A stretch of DNA of 64,000 nucleotides. Source: Polytrichum commune (Eukaryota; Streptophyta; Polytrichopsida; Polytrichales; Polytrichaceae). The stretch's first letter is position 1; each line of letters opens with the position of its first letter. The stretch is from the NCBI GenBank assembly GCA_950295325.1, contig OX485803.1:10542001-10606000 (forward strand), read 5' to 3'. The translations under genes and the position numbers were made by a program. Positions 45,301 to 54,318 of the stretch are shown here, in pieces. The notes under the pieces were generated by a model. It worked only from the letters and a program-made list of their open reading frames with translations, did no database searches and was not told the origin of the DNA.

Positions 45301-46185
45301 GCGAAGATTGCTAGCCTTTGTGACTAATTCATATATTTTCTCTACTTTGCCTATCATCTTCTCTCCATCATCCATTTGCATGACAAATGCTCGGTCACCT
45401 CTAAGGAGTGCTAGTCCATCTTTCTTGGGGTGGAGTAAGTGCACTTTTATGAAGCCCGCCCAATTCTTGGTAACGGCATTGATTCCTATGTCAAGGGGGT
45501 TAGAGTACGTGTTACCAAGTGGGATGTCCATTTGTTGAAGCCGTTCTAGACATGCACTCCTCGCCTCGTGTCGACTAATCTCCTTGAAGCCGTGGTCGAA
45601 GCGGATGGTGATGTGGAAACCTTCGGATAGGCTGGTGGTTGGGTCGATCTTTTCTTGTCTTGGTACTTGGGTGAAGTGGAGGTGGTGTCCCGGGACCGCA
45701 TCCGGTCTCTCGTTCGGGTAGCACATTTGAGGTACGTGGGGGAATGCCCTACGGATGGTGCGGAAATCAAGAATCTCCCTTGAAGGGGTCCCATTCTTAG
45801 TGAACTCCTCATTGGTGCGTGACTCTCTTATGATATCGGCTCCGCTATGTAGTGCCATGGCCTCATGAATCGGGAAGCCTAGCCACATATGTGATACGAT
45901 GTCAATGCTTGGGATTGCTTCTTTTCTCCGTGTGCTTTGTTGCTTGCTCGTGTCGGAGTTGAATGTGTGTTCACCCATCTCGCTCTTCCTTCTTTTGGCG
46001 CTTTGAGTGTCGGTGGTTTTGGTCTTGTGTATGGATGTCGGGGGGGTCCTATCGGCTAGGTTGATGGCGTCTAGACGTGACATCGGTATGGCGGCTTGAT
46101 TGGGGGTGGCCATGTAATCGTCTCTTGATGTTGAAAGTTGAAGTGAGCTCCCTCCGTGCTCGGGGGAGACATCAACTAATTGCAT
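42133..46185 (-). CDS. Retrotransposon ORF1-2A-2A-endonuclease polyprotein, 1350 codons
   Basis: The longest open frame of the window. Residues 60-90 are basic. Residues 383-466 look like an RRM-type fold (RISTTLIANNLPQRE, then AGWCHIQCL and GRRVNFIPH). Residues 508-575 form a likely coiled coil, so residues 1-620 resemble a non-LTR ORF1 protein that binds RNA as an oligomer. Residues 641-708 hold two related aromatic, hydrophobic units (ILYFLYNKEK and CLFYYLYKKE). Two 2A-like motifs end at residues 860 and 922 inside a duplicated 62-residue module. The AP endonuclease starts near 1129 (LNIITWNTGC, ILIQETKI, LLLNMYMPT). After residue about 1286 the frame is shifted, so the final 65 residues are not native. 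I infer that the 2A sites would release the ORF1 protein, a short 62-residue peptide and the enzyme part. Confidence 0.8.
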   Translation of the reverse strand: MQLVDVSPEHGGSSLQLSTSRDDYMATPNQAAIPMSRLDAINLADRTPPTSIHKTKTTDTQSAKRRKSEMGEHTFNSDTSKQQSTRRKEAIPSIDIVSHMWLGFPIHEAMALHSGADIIRESRTNEEFTKNGTPSREILDFRTIRRAFPHVPQMCYPNERPDAVPGHHLHFTQVPRQEKIDPTTSLSEGFHITIRFDHGFKEISRHEARSACLERLQQMDIPLGNTYSNPLDIGINAVTKNWAGFIKVHLLHPKKDGLALLRGDRAFVMQMDDGEKMIGKVEKIYELVTKASNLRLHLKGETLRHEHAFNIFEKLVHESYYIGKQHEFMGLTKPEIDKNYVFLTLTTEEARDNILTEGLTYNHEKLQVSITRDRGGGNPSELRISTTLIANNLPQRETQITISKVIKHTFGADNIVGISFGNNNPPHTDKQAGWCHIQCLNTAVYTEWLHKSTYILGRRVNFIPHRGSIDGTDPNKMAIRLAQAPVREVIAEKIQAMSNATNSHPPLTEKYLTKTMKELEDKLDEKFGTLTTSINNHTDQRFEATTATITHHTANLQALFGTIAHEFQQSNLRMQGLVNGLSAAAPEILQRTAQPPLPQGHNVTAPPLPLQAPRAYTVTHKFTIKDQTTLMDSSHMQHHQWSIALICCILYFLYNKEKILFLIYTTRIHSPPTSMRNLHAKPILYYMYCLFYYLYKKESTLTIRIHSKTHTHIHNASHQKHTHTNSNKQFAQRSNLPHHIYKLATISIMIIIGLSYSPTTQYTQSSDIITYIHSHHKASTTSPYNNHNNKHNTINTLSTIPLIYLETPIIPINTITYIGNFQHITHINLKKPKSKAIKYYTWNNSIIILLGGDIQTNPGPQTHININLTQPIREYHPNTRYENHNLTYSHLKTSKNKPIQYYTWNNSILILLSGDIQLNPGPIYNILRNLPQAYTKRQKQYFLPNTLTPKPQYTHLEKLFEPHLSHTTTNPQNLALTHLRTHSLLLSQYPTHHIRYALIIVYSPLPQVCNQLMTTKLDPRYLTILRRLQALPIDTHSTPTHINNYPLMYTTTTTITQAYSNINDKIARGIPITLNNLRTKLPQLPTKILQELTKCTQPILGHHPTTRPTNNQHTPPSDIRPNNPQTQTLNIITWNTGCISTSLPGIQELTRKLHPDPYIILIQETKIPKTKSTSYIDRQLQNYKLIYNNSNNMTQKHNRYSGPTQTRGDILTMIPKSIYTNENIAKIPTPSHISPYLQAILINNKPLTPILLLNMYMPTHPQDIHLIPDIQNHIVTLMTQYANHQTILGSEETSIEIFYSKVEYIMASLHHPTTTTKNGPASHKPTTSRRFLTHNHSQDKEATTTHPQVT
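43420..43446 (-). other. 2A-like motif 2 (GDIQLNPGP)
   Basis: Second copy, 62 codons downstream of the first, preceded by NNSILILLS. The preceding residues YYTWNNS occur in both copies, so the whole module was duplicated. The site lies about 207 codons before the endonuclease domain. Confidence 0.8.
43606..43632 (-). other. 2A-like motif 1 (GDIQTNPGP)
   Basis: Codons for GDIQTNPGP, preceded by a hydrophobic NNSIIILLG. The 2A consensus is D-(V/I)-E-x-N-P-G-P; only Glu to Gln differs, a change I recall in 2A-like sites of animal non-LTR elements. In working 2A sites the ribosome fails to join the last Gly-Pro pair and continues, giving two proteins. Confidence 0.8.
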
Positions 46186-47451
46186 GTCGATGTCTTAGTC
46201 TTGTGATGGAGAGGCCTTCTCCTTCAAATTAATGGGTTGGCTTGCTTGTTGGTCATTGTCTCTCTCCTCCTCTTCTTCACTATAGCTCTCTAATAGGGCT
46301 CTCCTTCGGGATCCGCTTCTTGTCTTCACTCCTTCACTGCTCCTAGTCTCTATGCCCATGGGTCTGCTCCCGGTTCCACTAGCCGTTCGGGTGCCTAGCC
46401 TGAGCCTGTTTAATCGATTCCCTGGCCTGGCTCCGGAGTAGTGCTTGCCGGCATTCTAGAGCCCTACCCCTTCCTGGATGCCCTCGGTGCCTCCTTCCTG
46501 GCCGCCTCCTTCTGGTCCCCTCCCTCTGGTGTTTTCGGTGCGGCATTCTCCCTGGCCGCCTCCTTCTGGTCCCCGACTCCGGCTAACTTCGGTGTTGGGA
46601 GCTCTGCCGTCGCTCCTGCCTGTGTGTCGATCTCTGTGCTGTGAATCTTGGGTTTTCTGTGGAGCTCCTGTGCTGGGGCCGCCTCTGGTTCGGACTGTTG
46701 CTCCGTCCATGCTCATTGTGGGGAGATCTTGAAGCTCTGTATTGGGGGCCATGCTGACTTGTGGGAATGAGTGAGGAAGATGAGTGAGAGGGTGTTGAGG
46801 GGATGGGGGTATTTGAGTGCTTGGGTGTGGTGTAGCAGGTGAGTGGCTGTTTGTGATTTTTGGGCATGTGAATTGGTTTGTGAGGTGGGCTTTGGGTGCA
46901 TCGGCATTGTTGGGGGTTTGTGTATGTCTTGTGTGTTTTTTGGTGGTTTTCTTACAGGGGAGCTGCTGGGCCTTTTCTAAATGGAGAAGCAAGAGGCTCC
47001 GATGTGATTTTTTTGGAGGTAAGTTTATAGATAGTTTGTTTCTTGTATTTTGGTGATTTTTGGTGGAGGTGAGGGTTTGGTGAGTGCTTGTGGTTTTGCT
47101 TACCATTGTGTGTGTGGGCTTGTGTTGTGTGGGTGATGGTGGAGACATTGGCGTGCATGTGGTGCAATCCGATCTTGGAGGTGGCTCTTGGTGGACGCTT
47201 GAGGGTGGGGTTGTGAGGATTGATAGTGGGGAGAGGTAGTTTGATGAGTGATTTTGTGGTTTTGCCTTTGGAGGGGAGGAGTGGTAGCTTGATGGAGGTG
47301 TTGAGTGTTGGAGGTAGTGTGGTAGGTAGACTCTTGGGTAGAATTTTGATGAGTGAGCATTGTAGATTATTGAGTGGTAGCTTCTTAGTGGGTAGATTGT
47401 AGGTGGTGCCTTTGGTGAGTGATAGCTTGGTGAATAGAGAGTGTGGGTAGG
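46186..47451 (-). other. 5' region of the retrotransposon, low-complexity
   Basis: About 1.3 kb upstream of the long frame with the same A+C bias on the minus strand. An open frame runs here (46456-47490) but begins inside the neighbouring LTR-like element and is rich in Pro, His, Thr and Ser with a short RGPEGGGQ repeat. Direct repeats of ggccgcctccttctggtccc lie near 46500 and 46555. It is probably the 5' untranslated and promoter region, and coding is not supported. Confidence 0.45.
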
Positions 47452-48096
47452 TGTGAGCCCAAAATTGATGCCCACATTGGTTGTTAACACTTGTAAAACA
47501 TTACAAGTGGTGTTTTGGTGATTTATGATTATTCACAAAAATATAAAAAGAGTGAAGCTTGAAGAAAATTTTGTTTGAAGCATTAGGCTTTTGTGGAGTG
47601 GATTTAAGTAGGAGAAGGACAAACCTTGGTAAAGTGTGGTAGGTAGAAAACCAAGGTTAGTTAAATGTTTGAATTAGGATCCTTGTTGATCATTTGAGGG
47701 AGGAAGGCTTAGGAGATAGGATAAGAGCCTACAAAGTAGGAGGAAATCTCGAGGGCTTATCGTAAGCCTTGAGGGTGCTCACCCCCTCAAACTCACTATA
47801 TAATCCCTCATTCTTCCCTCACTTATCCTCTCTTTCCTTCGTACTCCTTGACACTCCACGTGTTATAAGTGTGGGTGAGTGGAAAGCAAGATAGGAGCAC
47901 GTGTGTATGTATGGATGTAAGGTTAGGAGCCAAAGCTAGTTGGCCTTGAAGAGGGCTTGACCTCTTGTTAGTAATAGTTGGGCGTGAATGATTTAAAGTT
48001 CAATTTATGGCTTTGTTTGAATACTTGGATTTACATTGATTAGCCTTATACTTATGCGGATGTGCAAAGTCTCTTATTGGAGCATTTAGTTTTGTT

Positions 48097-48535
48097 GGAC
48101 TTCATATGAATTTTTGAGAGCCAAAAAACCGAGACTATGTCCAAACTTCCAAAAACTAGTGAAAAAGTATAGATTCAAAGGGAACAGCGTAGAATTGCGA
48201 CCATATACTTTGTGGCAGTAGAAATATTATTGCATATTCATGTACAGGACTTCATTACCTATCCATGGATACCAAGAACTCATTTTTTGGACTTCATATG
48301 AATTTTTGAGAGCCAAAAAACCGAGACTATGTCCAAACTTCCAAAAACTAGTGAAAAAGTGTAGATTCAAAGGGAACAGCGTAGAATTGCGACCATATAC
48401 TTTGTGGCAGTAGAAATATTATTGCATATTCATGTAGAGGACTTCATTACCTATCCATGGATATCAAGAACTCATTTTTTGGACTTCATATGAATTTTTG
48501 AGGGCCAAAAAACCGAGACTATGTCCAAACTTCCA
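48097..48535 (+). repeat. 192-bp tandem repeat, 2.3 copies
   Basis: Units start with ggacttcatatgaatttttg at 48097, 48289 and 48481. The first two are full length and nearly identical (a handful of substitutions, for example tgtacagg against tgtagagg). The third stops after about 55 bases. Confidence 0.97.
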
Positions 48536-48545
48536 AACTTCGAGA

Positions 48546-49600
48546 TTAAGGAGTGTAAGAAGACATAGTATAGACTTGGCTAAGTTGCGTATATTCCAAC
48601 GATAGATTGGAATCATACATTGTGTTACAAAGAGAAAAATCTCTACATGTCATTATAAACTTCTCCATTCGGGCTAAGACGAAATTGAAGGGTGGAGGCT
48701 TTTTGGTGACAGTAGGTATTGATGGGAATGTATTGTGGTGTGTGCAAGCATACAAGATAATGGTGCTTATGAGCACCCATTTTGTAAAGAAGAGTGAAAC
48801 CCTATTTGTGTTGATGGGTGTTGGTGAAGCTTCGCTCCTTCCTTCCTTGCCTCTTAAGTTTAGATCTAGGCTTTTGCTCCTGTCTCCGCTGCTATGGTGT
48901 CTTGTTTCGACCTCTTGGAATATACTTGCCCTACTCTGTTGATCTGCTTGCTTCGGGCGTCGGTGGGCGCCGCTTAGGGTTGTTACTGGCTCCTGTTTCG
49001 TTCGGCCATTCGGCTCTGGTTCTCTTCTGTTCTGCTCCGGCTTTCTCCTGGCTCTCTCCGGCACTCTTCTGTCGCTCTCCGACGCTCCCCTGGTTGCGCT
49101 CTCCTGGCTCTCTCTCATCGCCGCCTCCCCGGCATCATGAAAGATGAATGACAACAACGCTCCCAGGGCCGCTTTACACCTAGAGGCCGGGCCAATTCCC
49201 CTTGAGGCCAATTGCATGAAATTTCAGCCCAACATAATGATGCCTAACTGGTCCGGCCGAATGGACAAGGACAGAGGGCAAGACACCACTCGGTGAGTTG
49301 CGCAAGGCACTAATCCTGTAGGGTTGCTTTTGTCATGATTGGCACTAGTATTATTAATTAGTTGGCAGTCCATAAAGAGTGTGTTGTGAATGCAGGTTGA
49401 AGCGGGGGGAGCGAGGCAAACTAGGTGCGAGGTTCGGTAGTGCTGGTAGTCACTGGACATCGCAAAGGCCGCAGTTGAAATTCCAGGATTGGGACCGCTG
49501 CTGGAGTTAACCGGTGGTGATTGTTGTTGTAGCCAAACGGGGAAACAGTGGAAGCTTGTAGGCTTAGATTGTAGGGCCATGGAATTGTTGTAGGGCAGGG
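48546..49600. other. Unassigned stretch inside element A
   Basis: Open frames exist on both strands (48546-49217 minus, 48607-48942 plus) but none has a motif. The pyrimidine-rich block 48990-49135 (repeated ctctcctggc / ctccgg(c/a)) explains the long frames. I would not call a gene. Confidence 0.4.
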
Positions 49601-50509
49601 GTTAGTGGGAAGGGATAGACTGCCATACGTGAAGTTTAACAGTAGGCAAGGAAAGGAGTTGGGGAGGTTGAGTGCCTCATTGACTTGGTGTTTGGTTCAA
49701 GAGTTTCCAAGTGCTACCCAAGTATTTGTGAATGCTTGCACACCTTAAATAAAAGGGTGTTATACACACCACTTCACTCACAATTGAATGGAATGAAGAT
49801 GCATGTGTAAGTGATGACCTAGGATGTGTGAAGAAGGATTCCCCACCCGGACTAGGACGCATTCAAGGGGAGGTAAGGATTCTTGCTCACAAGAGGCTTT
49901 GCAAGTTGAAATCAGTGATGGCTTGGACCGAGTCCTTGGAGAGCTAGTGGACAAGACAAAAACCAAAATACAGGGAGGAGGGGAAGAAGGGGGGATATAT
50001 GTAAGCACCAATATATATATGCAAAGCACAGTTACACACAACCAAAAAAACTATCCCAAGAAAGTTTATTTATATTTTGTTTGAGTGTTATGAGCCCAAA
50101 ATGAGTGCTCATATTTGTTTTATGTTTAGAATTGCAATTAGAGTGTTATTCAAACAATCAAAAGTTTAAAAAGAGTGAGGCTTGGTGTGGATTTATGTTT
50201 AGGCCTTAAGCCATTTTGTGTGGTGAATTAAAAGCTTAGTGACATTAGGGAGTGTTTTGATTAGAGGAGTAGTGCTTGATGAGGCAAGGGGAAGTGCCTT
50301 TGACTTAATTGTTTGAATTAGAACGTGTTCTTGTTGGTTTAGGAGGTAATGAGTTAATGAATAGGATAAGGTCCTACTAAGTAGGAGAAGGCTAAGGAGG
50401 TTGTGGTTTGGGTGCCCTCCCTCCTTCCTTCCTCCTCTCTCTCATTCTCTCTCTCCCTCTTGGAGGTGTGTGTGTGGGAGTGTGTATGTGGTGTAGTGTG
50501 TTAGAGAAT

Positions 50510-50951
50510 AAATTTGATTAGGGGGAAGTTAGAGAATAGGTTTGATTAGGAGGAAATTAGATAATAGATTTGAGTAGGGGGACTTAGAGGATAGATTGGA
50601 TTAGGGGTAGTTTAGAAGATAGATTTGATTAGGAGGAGCCTAGAAAATCATATTATTAAGGTTGCAAGGCTTATTGGGCAACTGCCGGTTGTGGGTTGAG
50701 GTTGCAAGGTTTATTGGGCAGCTGCAGCTACTGTTTTAAGGTTGCAAGCTTACTGGAGCAGCTGTCGGCTACGGGTGAGGTTGCAAGGTTTACTGGGGCA
50801 GCTGCAGCTACTGTTTTGAAGCTGCCGGCTACTGGTAAGGTTGCAAGCTTACTGGAGCAGCTGCCAGCTACGGGTGAGGTTGCAAAGTTTACTGGGGTAG
50901 CTGCAGCTATTGTTTTGAGGTTGCCGGCTACTTGTGAGATTGCAAGGTTTA
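50510..50951 (+). repeat. Tandem arrays in element B (left part)
   Basis: First a short array of gattaggggg(a)-ag-tagataatagattt-like units (50515-50640), then units of about 60 bp built on gaggttgcaaggtttactgg, ggcagctgcagctactgttt and cggctacggg. The open frame 50696-50956 merely reads through this repeat. Confidence 0.85.
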
Positions 50952-51689
50952 TGTGAGCCCAAAATGGCGCTCACATGTGTTCTTAACCCTTCAAAACCAT
51001 TAGAAGTTATGTTTTGATGTTTTATGATTATCCACAAAAATATAAAAAGAGTGAAGCTTGAATAAAGTTATGTTTAGTCATTAGGCTAGTGTTGAAAGGA
51101 TTTATTAGAAGTAGATAGCGTGAAGAAGTTCCTTAGTTAGGTGAGCGTAGGGAGTGGTGAACCAAGGGTAGTTCATTGGTTTAAATGTTTGAATTAGGAT
51201 CTATGTTGTTAATTTAAGAGACAAAGGCTTAGAAGATAGGATGAGAGCCTACAAAGTAGGAAATGATTACAAGGGCTTATTTTGAGGGTGCTCACCTACT
51301 CCCTCTCAACTCACTATATAAACCTTCACTTTTCTTTCTCTCATCATCTTTTCCTTCGTGCTCCTTGGCACCCCACGTGTTATAAGTGTGGGTGTGGAAA
51401 GCAAGAACGGAGCACATGAGCGTGCAAGGTCTCAAGGTGAAGAACCAAGACTAATTCACCTTGAAGTTAGTTTGACATTTGTTAGGAGTAGTCTTTGGTT
51501 GAGACATTTAGAGCTTAGCTTGTTGTATGTGACTTATAGAATTTAAATTCATGATATTTAGATTTATAGTGTTTGGAATCATGACATTTAGAATTGTAGC
51601 ATCCACATTCATGTTGAATTTAAAGCTCTCTCTCTCCTCTAAGAAGTTGAGCTCTTAGAGCTTTGGGAAGTACAATGTTTAGTCAGAGG

Positions 51690-51875
51690 GTAGGTTGCTG
51701 GAAATACAGTATTTAGTTGTTGGAAATACAATATTTAGTTGTTGGAAATACAGTATTTAGTTGCTGGAAATACATTGTTTAGTCAGAGGGTAGGTTGCTG
51801 GAGATACAATATTTAGTTGTTGGAAATATAATATTTAATCGGAGGGTAGGTTGCTGGAAATACAGTATTTAGTTC
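51690..51875 (+). repeat. Short tandem repeat in element C
   Basis: About seven units of (g)ttg(c/t)tggaaatacagtattta, some with the insertion gtcagagggtagg. The array lies downstream of the hairpin, the same relative place where the other family members carry their own, unrelated arrays. Confidence 0.9.
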
Positions 51876-52151
51876 AGAAATTAGACAACTGGGACATTAG
51901 ATTGGGTCATAGTTAGTTAACAAGAATATTACCTAATGCTAATTATGTTATGAGCATTTAGCTAAGGGGTTGACTACAAGACATTATAAGGTGATATCAA
52001 GGGGGAAAACTTGTAATTAAGTTGTTGGGATTGTAATCAAGCACTTAAAGGTGCCATGGCGAAGAATGAACGAACTTGGGAGTGAATGACGAAGAATTGC
52101 GGAAGAGGATGTAACGCTAAGTGATGAGAGTAATGAGTGTTTTTTTAACAC

Positions 52152-52346
52152 TTGTGTGCTCATCACATGGAGTCAACAAATCACAACTTCAGCGAGGTGA
52201 TGAACACTAGTGAAGAATCAACGGCCAGAACTAAGGTTTCAAGAAGGAAGTCTTTAAGAGCATGTGTAGCTAAGGCCGTGGGATGGACCCTTGAGGCGGC
52301 CAATGCTATGCCCACTCAAGAAAATTACATTAATAAAACATCATGA
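52152..52346 (+). CDS. Small conserved open frame in element C, 64 residues
   Basis: Function unknown. The central part reads ESTARTKVSRRKSLRACVAK followed by AVGWTLEAA. The small frame in element D (58111-58323) has the same core, ESTART..RR..SLRACVAK..GWTLEA, but the codons differ at many third positions (tct/tcc, aga/agg, gca/gct, aag/aaa, acc/acg, ctt/tta, gag/gaa, gcg/gca), with only an AV/VA swap in the core. That pattern indicates selection on the protein at some time in the ancestry of these elements. The core is basic with an amphipathic look and one cysteine. The start at 52152 is simply the first ATG; the flanks of the core are not conserved. Confidence 0.6.
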   Translation: MCAHHMESTNHNFSEVMNTSEESTARTKVSRRKSLRACVAKAVGWTLEAANAMPTQENYINKTS

Positions 52347-52475
52347 CTTAAGAGAAGTTGAGGGTTCATTGAGATGGGACTTATATCTTATGTTGCTACT
52401 TTTGGTGTGACACATGTGAGTCTCAAAACCATCACCCGGACTAGGACGCTTAAGGGTGGTAGGTTTGGCCTCACA

Positions 52476-52670
52476 GTTTACTGAGCAGCTGCAGCTACTG
52501 TTTTAAGGTTGCAAGCTTACTGGAGCAGCTGCCGGCTGCGGGTGAGGTTGCAAGGTTTACTGGGCAGCTGCAGCTACTGTTTGAGGCTGTTGGCTACGGG
52601 TGAGGTTGCAAGGTTTATTGGGGCAGCTGCAGCTACTGTTTTGAGGCGGCCGGCACTTGTAAGGTGAATT
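52476..52670 (+). repeat. Tandem array in element B (right part)
   Basis: Continuation of the 60-bp-type array of element B after the nested element C: gtttactgagcagctgcagctactgttttaaggttgcaag and further units. The unit sequence matches 50695-50951, so the two halves were one array before element C inserted. Confidence 0.9.
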
Positions 52671-53053
52671 AGTAGGGCAACTTCAAGGCTTAACGCTAGG
52701 CCTTTAGTGACTTGGGTAGATGATTAAGGAGGAACCTTATTGATAATAAAGGGAGAAGCCGTAGTGCTATATTGGACTAAATGATAGTTAGTTGATTGGG
52801 TTGTTACTTAATGTTACTTTAGATAATTAGTTCATTAGTAAGATAGTAGAACAGGAGGTGAGGATTGTGATGATAGAGAAGAGCGTTTGTCAACGCTTGT
52901 AATATTATCGTGGAATGGATTGGTGTGCAATGATTAATGAGGAAATGTGATGGGTTTTTACGAATTGGCAAGAGGGAGTTATGTAAACATGAATGTGATC
53001 CCCATTCCCTCACCCGGACTAGGACGCTTAAGGGTGGGCGGTTTGGCCTCACA

Positions 53054-53465
53054 AGCATACAACTCTTTGTACATGTAGTCTTCTAGAATTCATTTTAGCG
53101 TGCCTCAATCGCTCATCAATAATACAAAAACAATTACACTCAAGACAACAATTGTGAACTTTCAATGCAATATATTACAAAGATTTTACCCTTAACAAAT
53201 ACAATGTGATTGACTATAAGCTCAAACCACCCGACCATAGGAGAGAGATAAAAGAAAGATCCCCTCTCCTCCCCCAAGCTCTCTCTTATATCCCACAAAG
53301 AGACTCCTAGTCTTATCCATCTTTATTCATAGTATCTAATAGATACTTTCAGAAGTCTCAAGTCATACTAAACTTAGATCCAAGTTCCCTTATCTATATA
53401 CATAAATCATTTCACCGTATGATTTGTCTAATTCCAACTTGATTCATTCATCCAATATTCTTGTT
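53054..53465. other. Intergenic, nothing recognised
   Basis: About 400 bases between element B and the hAT-like MITE. No coding frame or repeat seen. Confidence 0.45.
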
Positions 53466-53875
53466 CACGGGGAGGTCACTTCATTGTCAAGTTGACACCA
53501 CGTGCGGACAAAGTTTGCTACCCCTATATTACATGCCATATATATTTTTTAAATTTATGATATTTTTTCTACATATACATAACCATTGATAGTATCTTTT
53601 GTATATTTTTTTGAAATTTTTAGTCATCTTAATTTTTTTTAGTAATTTTTTTAGTTCAATTTTGTGTCATTCTAGTTAGAAACGGTATGTTTTATGAAAA
53701 AAATAAATCACCAAATTTAGTTACCACTTTTGACTATGTCATAGGTCCTGTGTATATCTACTCATGAAAAAAAATTGATAAAATTTTGACCCATTTTGGT
53801 GGTGCAACTTACCAAAAGAAGATTTTTTTTGGTCGCACGTGGTGTTCAACTTGACAATGGAGTGACCTACCCGTG
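53466..53875 (-). mobile_element. hAT-like MITE, 410 bp, 8-bp duplication TTCTTGTT
   Basis: Inverted relative of 34890-35300, about 90 percent alike by eye. The ends are CACGGGGAGGTCACTTCATT and, read inward, CACGGGTAGGTCACTCCATT. TTCTTGTT flanks both sides (53458-53465 and 53876-53883). The intact 8-bp duplication shows an independent insertion. Confidence 0.93.
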
Positions 53876-53883
53876 TTCTTGTT

Positions 53884-54157
53884 GGAACAGTCTAATTCCA
53901 ACTTGATTCATCTATCCATTAAGAGTTGACTAACTCCAATGAATAACATCCATCCGCTAGGAGTTGTCTAACTCTAGTTCATATCTTCTAGTTGGAGTTG
54001 TCTAACTCCAACACAAAGATCTTCCATCAAGAGTTGTCTAACTCCCGCGCACAATATGTCTATGGGATATCTAGCCCATTTCTTCCTCTAGAGTTGTCTG
54101 ACTCCAATCACCATTTGCTCACATGCTAAATACATTAAAGCATGATTAGTCATCAAA
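53884..54157 (+). repeat. Interspersed gagttgtct(a/g)actcc phrase
   Basis: The phrase gagttgtctaactcc or a close variant recurs at about 53990, 54030 and 54082 with spacing near 40-50 bases, together with related taattccaacttgattcat sequence near 53890. It is a degenerate local repeat without coding potential. Confidence 0.6.
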
Positions 54158-54158
54158 C

Positions 54159-54318
54159 ACCATATTCGAAATTTTGGGAGATTTCCAGTCTCCCAATTTG
54201 ATGACAGTTTAGGTGGAGTCGACCTAAAATGTACCCAGTGAGTACATTTTAGGTCGACTCAACCTAAACTGTATTTTCCCAAAATCATGGAATTTTCCCA
54301 AAATTTCGAATATGGTGT
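54159..54318. repeat. Fold-back element, 160 bp, with nested palindrome
   Basis: The outer arms acaccatattcgaaattttggg and its reverse complement close a near-perfect inverted repeat. Inside lies a second palindrome, acagtttaggt..gtcgacctaaaatgtac, facing gtacattttaggtcgac..acctaaactgt around the loop ccagtgag. A single strand would form one long hairpin. It could be a very short MITE or a small-RNA source. Confidence 0.85.

Larger units (their letters stand above)
36534..47451 (-). mobile_element. Large non-LTR retrotransposon, Dualen/RandI-like
   Basis: One long minus-strand coding body. In order of transcription: ORF1-like protein, two 2A-like motifs, AP-type endonuclease, reverse transcriptase, unassigned domain, RNase H, then CCHC plus restriction-like-endonuclease-type end. 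The presence of both endonuclease types, with RNase H, is the hallmark of the Dualen/RandI group, described from Chlamydomonas. The coding strand is A+C-rich throughout. Frames break near 42320, 41365, 39010, in the 18-base C run at 38191-38174 and near 37230, and there is one in-frame TGA (41202-41200). No target duplication or poly(A) tail was found. The 5' limit is not fixed; 47451 is where an LTR-like element begins. Confidence 0.75.
47452..49870 (+). mobile_element. LTR-like element A (TGTGAGCCC family)
   Basis: Begins TGTGAGCCCAAAATTGATGC and follows the family order: cacaaaaatataaaaagagtgaagc, then taggatccttgttgatcatt, a TATA-type actatataat at 47796-47805, a tct/ctt pyrimidine leader and the conserved hairpin ccacgtgttataagtgtggg near 47857. 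A 192-bp array follows. The family end phrase cacccggactaggacgc appears near 49845 but the terminal TTTGGCCTCACA is missing, so the right limit is approximate. The interior 48600-49200 is unlike the other copies. Confidence 0.6.
50952..52475 (+). mobile_element. LTR-like element C, 1.52 kb, target duplication GTTTA
   Basis: Starts TGTGAGCCCAAAATGGCGCT and ends GGTTTGGCCTCACA. GTTTA occurs directly before (50947-50951) and after (52476-52480). TG...CA ends with a 5-bp duplication are the marks of an LTR-retrotransposon integrase product, so a solo LTR is the simplest reading. It has a TATA-like actatataaa at 51313-51322, the hairpin ccacgtgttataagtgtggg near 51374 and a small conserved open frame near its 3' end. 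It interrupts the tandem array of element B. Confidence 0.88.
50096..53053 (+). mobile_element. LTR-like element B, host of a nested copy
   Basis: The left end TGTTATGAGCCCAAAATGAG is a variant of the family start, and the right end is gggtgggcggtttggcctcaca at 53053. Removing the nested element C (50952-52475) leaves about 1.4 kb. No target duplication could be matched, perhaps because the left end is altered. It contains a tandem array of (a/g)aggttgcaag-(c/g)ttta(c/t)tgg(g/a)gcagctg units split by element C. Confidence 0.65.

Noticed and set aside
46456-47490. 344-codon minus-strand frame upstream of the retrotransposon ORF1
   Set aside because: It starts inside the neighbouring LTR-like element, is low in complexity and has no domain; openness follows from the G-poor strand.
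48546-49217. 223-codon minus-strand frame inside element A
   Set aside because: Driven by a pyrimidine-rich repeated stretch; no conserved motif and not present in sister elements.
50696-50956. 86-codon frame with GEVARFTGAAAATV-type repeats
   Set aside because: It simply reads through a tandem array whose unit is shared by non-open parts of the same array.
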